This document shows positions 46,115-54,800 of a stretch of 64,000 bases of DNA, piece after piece. Each line of letters starts with the position of its first letter. The stretch's first letter is position 1. Both the position numbers and the translations under genes were made by a program. The notes beneath the pieces were generated by a model that was not told the origin of the DNA, did no database searches, and saw only the letters and a program-made list of their open reading frames with translations. The stretch is taken from NCBI GenBank assembly GCA_016212515.1, contig JACRFZ010000029.1, forward strand, positions 62,001 to 126,000, in the 5' to 3' direction. The stretch is from Candidatus Melainabacteria bacterium. Its GTDB lineage: Bacteria; Cyanobacteriota; Vampirovibrionia; Obscuribacterales; Obscuribacteraceae.

Positions 46115-47518
46115 CTAATGCCTGGTGCTATTCTCAGCCAGTTGGCGCCCGCGCTTCTCGTTTACAAAGAAAATGGCAAATAAGCCGGACAGGAAAAAGC
46201 CCAGGGTGGAAAGCAAGGCAAAGCGATAGTTGCCGCCGCTCAAGGCGGTAATCTGACCATAGCTGATAGGACCCACAACTGCCGCCAATTTGACCGTCAG
46301 CCCCCACAAACCAAAAAACTCGGCGGCCTGTCCGGAGGGAGAAAGCTGACCGACCAGGGCTCTGGCAGCCGCTCCCGTCGCCCCCATTGCCGCACCCATA
46401 ATGGTGGCGGCCAGCCAGAAGACGACCTTATCATGGGCGACAAAGGCCATGGTAATGGCCACAACCCAGAGCAAAAGAGCCAGCATCAAAGTACGCACAG
46501 AGCCGATGCGATCTTGCAAAAGCCCCAGAGCAAATGCACCGCCGGCGGCGGCTACATTGACAAGCATAATCATGGCGATGGTCTCACTGGTGGAAAAGCC
46601 CATTACCTGTCCGGCATACACTGCCGCCATGGCCACAACTGTGGTAGAACCACAACTAAAGGCAAATAGACTGATCAGGAAGACAAAGAGATCGCGGTAG
46701 CGCCTAGCACCACTAATAGTATCACCGACCCGCTTGAACGACTGCCCGACCACGGCAACCAGGCTGCGCCCGGCCCCGGCTCGCCCCAGGCTGCGTTCCC
46801 TCAGCCAGATAAAGGTAGGAGCAGCCGAGATAGCAAAGACGGCGCTAACGCCAAGCAAGATCATGGGCACATACTGAAAGGCTTGCTGCCCCTGTTTCTG
46901 GGCCCAGCTAACGTAAACATGACAGAGTGCCAGAACGCAGAGACCGCCCACATAGCCAAGGGTCCAACCGAGCGCGGATATCTTACCCATTTTCTCCCGG
47001 GGAGCCAGCTCCGGCAAAAAGGCGGCAATCAAATACTCGGTGGAGCCGAAAGCAAAACTGGAAACAATGAAGAGCAGCATGGCCGGCAGCACATCACCGC
47101 GATGCATAAGCGAAAGCAGGGCCGTCGCCGCCACGCAAAGAGCGGTAGCCAGAAAGAGAAGCAACTTCTTGCGCCCGCTGGCATCAGCCAGAGCACCAAT
47201 CAAAGGGGCGCTCAGAACCACCAGCAAGTTGGAGACGCCAAGGGCCGTAGTCAGCTTGACTGTGGCGTCAGCAGCACTCATGCCCTGGCAGATAGTACCG
47301 ACAAAGTACTGATTGAAAATGGCAGTGGTGACCACCGTGGTATAGCTGGAATTGGCAAAATCAAACATGGCCCAGGCGAAGATCTCCCGCCGGGGAGCCA
47401 ACTCCTCCGCTTGAAACCCGACCGCGCCCCCTTGCAAAGAGCCGCCCTCGACTCCGGCCGAAGCCCCACCGGCTGCCCCGTCCTTCTGCCCGTCTTCAGA
47501 CTCTTTCCCGCCGGTCAC
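46115..47518 (-). CDS. UMF1/Atg22-type MFS transporter
   Basis: 467 residues, about 12 membrane helices. The UMF1 hallmark is EIFAWAMFDFANSSYTTVVT near the N-terminus, with ALADASGRKKLLLF as the MFS motif A between helices 2 and 3 and a matching loop LLQDRIGSVRTLM in the second half. Fungal Atg22 exports amino acids from vacuoles; bacterial substrates are not settled. The first 40 residues are a Gly/Glu-rich tail and GTG 47518 may not be the true start. It is convergent to the kinase gene with 18 bases between. Confidence 0.88.
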   Translation of the reverse strand: MTGGKESEDGQKDGAAGGASAGVEGGSLQGGAVGFQAEELAPRREIFAWAMFDFANSSYTTVVTTAIFNQYFVGTICQGMSAADATVKLTTALGVSNLLVVLSAPLIGALADASGRKKLLLFLATALCVAATALLSLMHRGDVLPAMLLFIVSSFAFGSTEYLIAAFLPELAPREKMGKISALGWTLGYVGGLCVLALCHVYVSWAQKQGQQAFQYVPMILLGVSAVFAISAAPTFIWLRERSLGRAGAGRSLVAVVGQSFKRVGDTISGARRYRDLFVFLISLFAFSCGSTTVVAMAAVYAGQVMGFSTSETIAMIMLVNVAAAGGAFALGLLQDRIGSVRTLMLALLLWVVAITMAFVAHDKVVFWLAATIMGAAMGATGAAARALVGQLSPSGQAAEFFGLWGLTVKLAAVVGPISYGQITALSGGNYRFALLSTLGFFLSGLFAIFFVNEKRGRQLAENSTRH

Positions 47519-47668
47519 TCAGCACCTTTTCTCGAAAGCCGGCATTTAAACCGCTATAGCTTCCCATTACAGATGGGGGTAGAGTAACATTAGCAGAACA
47601 AATTTTCTCCCGCCCGAATAGTACTGATCGGTAAGCTCAATAGACAAGTCTAAAGAAGTGGAAAAACG

Positions 47669-48649
47669 ATGAAGAAACCCCAGCTAATCCTCACCATTCT
47701 AGCCCTCAGTTTAACCATAAATGCCGCCCGGGCTGAGAACAACAAGCTTGACCGGCTAGATGAAACCGCCCAGACAAGCTTTGATCAGGGCGACTTTAAA
47801 CGAGCCGTGACGAACTGGAACAAGCTTCTGACCGAACTAGGCAAAGACACCGAGAGCCTGGAAAAGGAAGAACAACTGGCCCGCAAACAAAGAGCGCAAA
47901 AAGTGCTACGGGCTCTGGGGCAATGCGCCCTTGAGCAAAAAGATTATGTCTCCGCCACCGACCTTCTCAACCAGGCCCGCACCGCATCGGTAGAACTGGC
48001 GCAGCCCGATCCCAGTTTAGACCAGGCTTTCACCAAGCTGAGTGAAAACTACAGAGAAATCGACCCCACCAGCCTGGGACAAGAAGCGGCCAATGCCCTC
48101 AAGGAAGTCGGCGCCAGCAAAATCGGTGTGGCCAAGACAGATGGCGGTGAGCACATCCAGGTCATGCTGGCCGACAAAGTGGTGAAACCGATAAGCGCCA
48201 ATGGCGTTTCCCATGTAGGCTTCGACAAAGTAGTTTCTTTCGATTTCAGCGAGACCCCTGACGGCACGGTCAAAATCGACAACATAAGCGGCTTGAAAGC
48301 CAAGGTAAAAGTCTGGGTGGATATCATTGCCTCCAAGCTCACCCTCGATCAAGACCAGAAACCCATGGCCCAGGTCACCGGTGCCAAGATGGGTATGAGC
48401 CAGTCGGTTAGCACTCAACTGCCCGATGAAATCTATCAACCCCTGATCGCCCTGATCAGCCGCGTCAAAAATGTCTTCACACCAGGCGGCATGGCACCGG
48501 CCGGCTCACCCCTCGATAATGTAGCGACCGGGCAGACAGCGCCGGTGGAGAACGGCAGCAACCAGGTTACACCCGCATCTGTTATTGTGCCGGTGGTGAA
48601 CAGCGGTCAATCTCAGAATAACGAAATGGACGCGGCACCGGCACAATGA
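47669..48649 (+). CDS. Exported protein with TPR-like helices, unknown
   Basis: 326 residues. A Sec signal (LILTILALSLTINAARAE) leads to two TPR-like hairpins (QTSFDQGDFKRAVTNWNKLL, QCALEQKDYVSATDLLNQAR). The middle is beta-rich with VQVMLADKVVKPISANGVSH-like strands (about residues 150-250) and the tail is low-complexity. The last four bases overlap the start of the next gene (ATGA), so the two exported proteins are coupled and may act together. No family is recognised. Confidence 0.78.
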   Translation: MKKPQLILTILALSLTINAARAENNKLDRLDETAQTSFDQGDFKRAVTNWNKLLTELGKDTESLEKEEQLARKQRAQKVLRALGQCALEQKDYVSATDLLNQARTASVELAQPDPSLDQAFTKLSENYREIDPTSLGQEAANALKEVGASKIGVAKTDGGEHIQVMLADKVVKPISANGVSHVGFDKVVSFDFSETPDGTVKIDNISGLKAKVKVWVDIIASKLTLDQDQKPMAQVTGAKMGMSQSVSTQLPDEIYQPLIALISRVKNVFTPGGMAPAGSPLDNVATGQTAPVENGSNQVTPASVIVPVVNSGQSQNNEMDAAPAQ

Positions 48650-49464
48650 CCCGCTCGAGCAACTTGCTTCTAAAATTTCTCAGCCTGGTGTTTTGTGCGA
48701 CTGTAGCTTGCCCGGCCGGACCGGCCCAGGTATCAAATACGGTACCGCCGGAAGAAGAACCGGGCGGCGGACAGGCCCTGCTCGACGACAAGGGCAACCT
48801 CTTCATGGAAGAGGTGGAACCGGCAAAGCCCAAACCCAAGCCGGCTAAAATTCCCATCGATTTGAGCCGGGTCGGCGTTTCCGTGGACGGCAAAGGGCGC
48901 ATCATTCCGCTCAAGGATGAAAGCGGTATAGCCGGCATCAAGCCCTTCCAGAGCAGAATCGAGACTTCTTTCACGGCTCTGCCTCAGCCGGTTTTCTACG
49001 CCCCGGTCATAGTTCCCAATTACGGCTACGGTTATCCCTCCTACAGCACGGGGCTCATGGCCATGCCCGGCTATTACCCCGGCTTGCAGAGACCGCCGCT
49101 GGGCTATTACCAGCCCTATTTGAACCAGGGCTACAATCCTTACCCGCTCAATTACGGCGGTCAGAATCCCTACTCAACGCAGTTCTACGGCGGCTACAAC
49201 CCATCTGTTGTGCCCAACAACGCCTCTTACTTCAACCCCTATTACAGCCCCTACGCGAATTCCTATTTCAATCCCTACTCAAATCCCTATTTCAATCCGT
49301 ACCCCTATGGAAATTACTACGGAAGCCCCTATACGAATTTTGCCCAGCCGACCGTAGGTCTGAGGCTGGGCAATTTCAATGCTCAACTGTTTGCTGCACC
49401 GCGTACCTACGGACAGTATCAATCACGCACCAGTATGTGGAATGCCTTTAACCTCTCCTTCTGA
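48646..49464 (+). CDS. Exported Tyr/Asn/Pro-rich surface protein
   Basis: 272 residues. The signal region LLLKFLSLVFCATVAC could be Sec or lipoprotein type (Cys near 22). A Pro/Lys stretch (VEPAKPKPKPAKIP) follows. Residues about 125-240 are a low-complexity tract rich in Tyr, Asn and Pro, with repeated FNPY/YSPY/SNPY tetrads (SYFNPYSNPYFNPYPYG). Such tracts are typical of cell-surface or matrix proteins. It is translationally coupled to the upstream exported gene. Confidence 0.78.
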   Translation: MTRSSNLLLKFLSLVFCATVACPAGPAQVSNTVPPEEEPGGGQALLDDKGNLFMEEVEPAKPKPKPAKIPIDLSRVGVSVDGKGRIIPLKDESGIAGIKPFQSRIETSFTALPQPVFYAPVIVPNYGYGYPSYSTGLMAMPGYYPGLQRPPLGYYQPYLNQGYNPYPLNYGGQNPYSTQFYGGYNPSVVPNNASYFNPYYSPYANSYFNPYSNPYFNPYPYGNYYGSPYTNFAQPTVGLRLGNFNAQLFAAPRTYGQYQSRTSMWNAFNLSF

Positions 49465-49819
49465 GGTTTTTATCCATTCTGCACATTGTCAAAACAAAAC
49501 GCGAAAGATTTTCTCTCAAGGTAAGTGCCCAAACACAACGACCCTCTAGTCGTCGCAAACGAGCAGGTGAACCCTGGTGAGGCTGCCTGTGCGGCCTGGG
49601 TGACTGCTGTCGAGCCTGCTTACTCTTATCGACAAAGTGTTCGAAGCGGCGACCTTCCATCTTGTCGCCACGCAAATAAGCCCTGTATCCGGAAGCCAAA
49701 ATCTTTTCGGAATAACCCGCAAAGAGGTCGGCCGTGTTGCGCTTCTCCTTCGTTTCCTTCTGAAAATGAGTACCCACGTGAACCGAAATTCTCGGTGAGC
49801 TTTTCATATTATCTTGCAT
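49448..49819 (-). CDS. Possible small basic protein
   Basis: Up to 123 residues if ATG 49819 is used. The first part (NTADLFAGYSEKILASGYRA, YLRGDKMEGRRFEHFVDKSK) has codon use like a real gene; the end is Arg/Pro/Gln-rich. There is no ribosome site and the frame overlaps the upstream gene's 3' end by 17 bases. I recognise no family. It could be real or a decayed gene. Confidence 0.35.
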   Translation of the reverse strand: MQDNMKSSPRISVHVGTHFQKETKEKRNTADLFAGYSEKILASGYRAYLRGDKMEGRRFEHFVDKSKQARQQSPRPHRQPHQGSPARLRRLEGRCVWALTLRENLSRFVLTMCRMDKNLRRRG

Positions 49820-50104
49820 CCGTTGCTTGCTGCCGCCAATAACCAATGGCCTGATACTACAGGCGATGACTTCTATATGTTTCCAGGCACCAGACGCTTG
49901 TCACCTCCCGGGCGCTGGTTGCCTAAAAGGGCCACTCCAGTTTTCTATCGCTGCCTCCGTGCGAATTGTTAGAGCTGGCACTTAATTTGATACGCCTCCC
50001 GCGTATCTTTGCATGTTAGTAGTTTCTTCCGATCGACAGTAGAGAGTTCCTTTATTGCTCGTCTATCTGCTTTCTTGTTGCTACAACCTTGCTACATAAT
50101 GATT
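49820..50104. other. Gene-free stretch
   Basis: 285 bases of lower-GC sequence with no coding frame, repeat or hairpin that I would mark. It begins the gene-poor accessory region. Confidence 0.5.
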
Positions 50105-50338
50105 TTAGTTTTTCTCTATCCTCCACCCATAAGCCTCTGATTGCAAATTAGTTTGAGTTACACTTTCTAAGAGGCACCTGTCCGCCCTCCTTTCTCCGGA
50201 CACGATTGCTTTGATAATCTGGATCGACTCTACCTTTCCTCCTCTGACCAGGGGCTGAATTTGCAATTTGCCGCCGCCTCCCAGGCTGGTCTTACTTGCC
50301 TGTACAGATATACCGGCAAGAACGTGAAAATCTCTCAA
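50105..50338 (-). CDS. Small hypothetical protein with TTG start
   Basis: 77 residues. A textbook AAGGAGG stands five bases before TTG 50338, which is the main support. The product (FHVLAGISVQASKTSLGGGG, then KLQIQPLVRGGKVESIQIIK) has a Gly-rich turn between two possible strands and one Cys. No family is recognised and no partner gene adjoins it. Confidence 0.48.
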   Translation of the reverse strand: MRDFHVLAGISVQASKTSLGGGGKLQIQPLVRGGKVESIQIIKAIVSGERRADRCLLESVTQTNLQSEAYGWRIEKN

Positions 50339-51354
50339 GCATGCCTCCTTAAAGATGCTCGTTTTTCAGAATAATTTTTGAGGGGGTTAGGCGGACTGCT
50401 TATCTACCGGGCAAAAGTGCTTGCTTCCTGTTTTCCTCACGAACGCCAATTCGTTCGTCCGCCATGTGTACTATTGTCGCCAAAACTTTACACTTGACAA
50501 GGTGCTCAGTGGGATTTGTCCCATTAGATCTAATGCTTGATCTTATTTAGATCTATATAGGGGGGGGGTGGTACCCCATAGCCCCACCCCAGACAGGGAG
50601 ACCCCGAGGGAAACACCTCAGAAATTGACCGGCAGAGGTATGAACCCCAAAAAGCGACGTAGGGCAAAACAGGACAAAACAGGGCTGCAGGGCAGCGGGC
50701 AAGAGTAAGAGTAAAGGTTTGGCAGACGATAGCTTTATGCTTCAGAAGGAGGCGTGGCTTACCGCCGATGGATCATTCGACCCATCGGCGACTCACCATT
50801 CCCATCATTGATGAGGGAAGGAAGCAAAGAAACGGCTTGGAACGTGGGTTTAAGACTACTTGTGGCATAGTATAGTAGAAGGTGAGAAAGACAGAAAAAA
50901 GAGGGAGCCGTAAAGAGCACAGCCTGGAGGGCGGTGATAAATACGACTCCCAAAAGGGTTAGTGGATGGGCGTTTCAGCCTACGAATCTTCGCTATGAAC
51001 CATAACGATCGTTACCAGACGGATCAATTGAGACCCTCAGATTACAATACCTAAGTTAGGCACGGTCCAGTGTTTGGAGTGAATATTGACAGAGTGCTAG
51101 TGAGGCTAAAAGAAACCCGCTGTAACCCATTAGGTGGCTGGAGAGTGTTACGCATGAAAAACTATCAGTTAAACAGTCCTAAAGAGTCAGACTTATTTTT
51201 AATCAAACGCTCTGTCTGCCACCCACACGAATTGGAAAGCAAGAGGAACTCAGCCAAAGTTGATTTTTGAATTCGAGAGAAAGGATGACAGATAGCAGGC
51301 ATTTTGCTAAATTGGCAAGTCAGTTTTCAACAATTGCCAGTTTCGGAGATAAAG
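50339..51354. other. Gene-poor region with palindromes, G-run and hairpins
   Basis: About 1 kb with no convincing gene. It holds GGGATTTGTCCC (50511-50522) directly next to the 12-bp palindrome ATTAGATCTAAT (50523-50534), and TTAGATCTA again at about 50547. A run of nine G (50560-50568) then feeds a hairpin, GGGGTGG with CCACCCC (50565-50590). A perfect 9-bp hairpin without T-tail stands at 50763-50790 (CGCCGATGG with CCATCGGCG). Structured RNA or protein-binding sites are possible. Confidence 0.6.
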
Positions 51355-51807
51355 ATGTCAGCGTCCAAAAGAAATCAGTCTGCACTAGAACCACAAGGAA
51401 AGGAGGCACTAGACACGCTCTCCCGGATAGCGCAAAACCTAAAGACAGAATCTGCCGAAGACCTTGGTCCGTTTGCCATTCTGGTATTTAAGGACAATTT
51501 TGAAATTGCAACATTCACAACTTATTCTGAAGATGAAGTTCTTGCGGCAGATGAATTCTTCGAGCAACTAGTAAGTGCTCTAATTGAAGAATTGAAAAGC
51601 GGTCGCTACATATACGCTGGTATTTGCACGGATTTATCCGGTACCTATGAAGATGGAGAGCGCTTTGGTGCCCTCGGACTTTACCTAGAAAAAAACACTC
51701 GCGAAGCTTGGTCTTATGTCCAGCCTTACAAGCGAAGTAGTGATGGAATCTTAGAAGTGGGCGACTACTGTCCAAGTGACGCAGCCGCCCACGAACCTCT
51801 ATTCTGA
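51355..51807 (+). CDS. Small acidic protein, candidate immunity partner of the RHS toxin
   Basis: 150 residues, rich in Glu and Asp, no signal peptide. ATG 51355 is supported by GGAG six bases upstream. The core reads GPFAILVFKDNFEIATFTTY, then AADEFFEQLVSALIEELKSG and LGLYLEKNTREAWSYVQPYK, an alpha/beta pattern typical of small immunity-like proteins, though I cannot name a family. It ends eight bases from the 3' end of the RHS gene but on the opposite strand; immunity genes usually follow on the same strand, so the link is a hypothesis from position and acidity. Confidence 0.7.
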   Translation: MSASKRNQSALEPQGKEALDTLSRIAQNLKTESAEDLGPFAILVFKDNFEIATFTTYSEDEVLAADEFFEQLVSALIEELKSGRYIYAGICTDLSGTYEDGERFGALGLYLEKNTREAWSYVQPYKRSSDGILEVGDYCPSDAAAHEPLF

Positions 51808-51815
51808 AGAAGACG

Positions 51816-54800
51816 TTAAGCCTCTTGGGGTCCCTTGGTACCCTTTAGCTGTTGCAGTTGGTCAAGCATAAGAGGAGCTAAGATATCTAAACCTGGTACC
51901 GACGGAACACCTCTAATGATGACCTTCATTCCAGGCTGAAGTGGTGCGGTGAGCTTGTTTGCTCTATCAACCATCAAAGAGCCAGCTTGCAGAGCCTTCG
52001 AGAGTTTTGCACTTTCATTCACTCTAATTATCAGAGCCTTGCCTTCTAGTGCACTAGCATCCAACATGCGCTTGATTTGATCAGTCAAGCGGACATATGA
52101 ACCGGATTTCCTCTCAAAGTTAGCTTTTGTCAGGCGTTGGTCCGGGAAAGTCCTATTCCCTGCTGAGTCCTTAATGGCCGTTTTCCCGGTTGGTTGGATA
52201 CCAGCACGTGCTTCAGTAGCATCCCCTTCAATTTTGTTTTGAACAAGTACTATTGTTTTCTTTACGTTCTTAGGCATCTTATTCGGATTTGGATCAGGGT
52301 CATCTTGGCTTTTCGGAACTAACCCCTCAGGATCAGTCAGGTTCATCGGATCATTCTTTACGTAGGCGTAAAGATGGAGATCTTCCTCGTACCCAATCGG
52401 ATCGGTCTGCAAGAAGCGGTTGATCCCCGGCCGGTAATAACGCGCCTTGTAGTGGTACAAGCCCGTTTCGTTATCCCAGCGCTGACCGGTGTAGCCAATG
52501 GTGGTACCAGTCAGAGAAGTCGCTTCACCAAACGGCGAGTACTGATACTTGTTGCCGACAACGCCAGAGGCATTTGCCTGAGCAATCACCGAACCAAGAT
52601 GGTCATGGTGCAAGTAGGTAACAGTGCCGCTTGAGTCGATCTGGAAGATCGGCTCATTCGGTCCGGCATAGACATAGCGGCGCAGGAGCACGTTTGTCGT
52701 GCCGTCATACTCTTCCAAAAGCTGCGAGCCCGAGTAGACATACTTGGTCTTGGTCGTGCCGACAGTCTTCTGGGTCTGCCTGACGAACGGGTCGTAAACG
52801 AAGGAGGCATTCGTGCCCGACTTCACTGCTGAAGTGAGCATGTTCTCCGTGTTGTAACCGAAAGTCCAGGTGCCGTCGCCAGTCAGGTTGCCGGCGTTGC
52901 TGTAGGAGTAATTTACCCCTCCCACAGATGGATATTGGTTCCGATTATTGGCCGCCCCGTATGCAATATTTCCCAGAGCAGGCGGAGTCCAGAGATACGA
53001 AAGATCGCTCACGTTTTGGGTGAGCATCTGATGCACCTGGTTGTAAGTATAGGTCCAGTTGACTGTTCCAGTACTTACCGTCATGCCCCGGGTGAGCAGA
53101 TTGTTGCCAAGGTCGTAGCCATAACTGACGGAGTTGCCGTTGTTATACCCCTTGGTGATGCGCCGCCCGAGCAAATCGTAGGTGAAAGTAGCCGCCGCCG
53201 TTGCCGAGCCGTTGAGCTTAATTGCCGTCAAGCGATTGAGCCCGTCGTACTCTCTGGTCACGAAATAGCCGCCAGGATAGGTGATCCGGGTCACGTTGCT
53301 GTTGTTGTCGTACTGGTAGCTGACAACTTGCCCTTGAGGGTTGGTTTCAGAAAGAAGCCGCCCAATTCCGTCATACGCCCGGGTAAAGGTACCCGAAGCC
53401 GGATTACCGGCAACAACTGGAGTGCTGGCAGTCAAGATCCGCCCCGCGTTGTCATACGTGAAAGTGACCGTTGGCTGACCGGCAGGCGCTTTTGTCACCA
53501 TCCGGTTGCGATTGTCATAAGTCATGGTCGTGACCGCGCCACCACGATTGGTGTACGTCAGGACATTTCCTACGGCATCATACGTCCAGACCTCGCTCGT
53601 GCCGTCAGGATAGACCATGCTGCTCAAGCGTCCCCACTGATCCTGGTTAAAGGTAGTGGTATTGCCATTGGAGTCAGTGATCGTCCAAAGATTACCTCCG
53701 GGACGATAGGTGCGATTCTCCTCATTGACACCGGACTTCTTGAGAATTTGCAGCCTGCCGTTGGCGTCGTACAAATACTCGGTCAAGCGCCCGGCAGCAT
53801 CCGTCGACTGGGTCGCCCGACCAGCCAAATCCCAGACATTCGAAGACGTGTGCAGGAGCGGATTGGTGACCGTCAGCGGATTATTTGTGCCGCTGTACGT
53901 CATCTGAGTTTGCTGTGCGCCCTTGGTAGTGGTCAGCAGGTTGTCCCAGATGTCATACGTGTTGACGGTGCTGGATGAAAGCGGGTCACTGACGTTTGTG
54001 AGCCTGCGCTTCAAGTCGTACTGCATCGTTGTGATGTAGCCATTTGGCGCGGTCGCCGTAAGCTTGTCACCCGTGAACGAGTCATATGAGAAGTTACTGG
54101 TCAGAGAAATTCCGCCACCGCTGACCGTCTGCGAAGTCAGATTGACGCCGGTGTAGCCGTAGGTCGTGGTCACCCCCGTCTGGTCCGTTGAACTGGCGAT
54201 CAGACCATTTGGATCATACGTAAAGGTCTTGGTATTACCGGCGGGGTCAGTTTCGCTCAGCACATCGCCTGTAACCAGGTCGATAACGCGGGTGTATGTA
54301 CGGCCCATGCGGTCCGTGTAAGTCACCCAGCTGTCAAAGGCTTCATTTGCCGTAGCGCTGTACGTCCAGGTTTCAGTACCGAGATTGACAAGCTCTTTCG
54401 TCAGGACGCGGTTGAAGTCATCATAGGTGAACTTCACCGTACCGAAGCCGGCAGTTGTCTGCTCAACAACTCGCCCAAGCCCGTCATATTTCATGGTCGT
54501 GACGTCGTCGACGCCGCTGTAGATAGCCGTCGGCTTGCCGTCATCGTTGAAAACGGTCAGGGTCTCGGGACCAACAGAAGGAATCGAGCGAACTCCAATC
54601 ACCTTGGTTGAAGGGGTACCGGTCAGGGCATTGCTGCCGTCCAGGTACTTGATGGTGGTCGTCTCAAAGTTGGAAGCGTCAATCTTCATCTTCTGCTCGA
54701 TGACTCGGTCTGTGGAGTCATATACGAGCTGATACTCGTCTCCCACGCCGATGCTCAGAGACTGCCCCAGACTCTGGAGCCTCTTCTGGCTGTCGTAGAC

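Noticed and set aside
49525-49842. Plus-strand frame of 105 codons
   Set aside because: No ribosome site and scattered Cys/Pro/Arg composition; the opposite frame looks more protein-like.
50759-50953. Minus-strand frame with a possible membrane helix
   Set aside because: TTG start without ribosome site; its end coincides with the perfect hairpin at 50763-50790.
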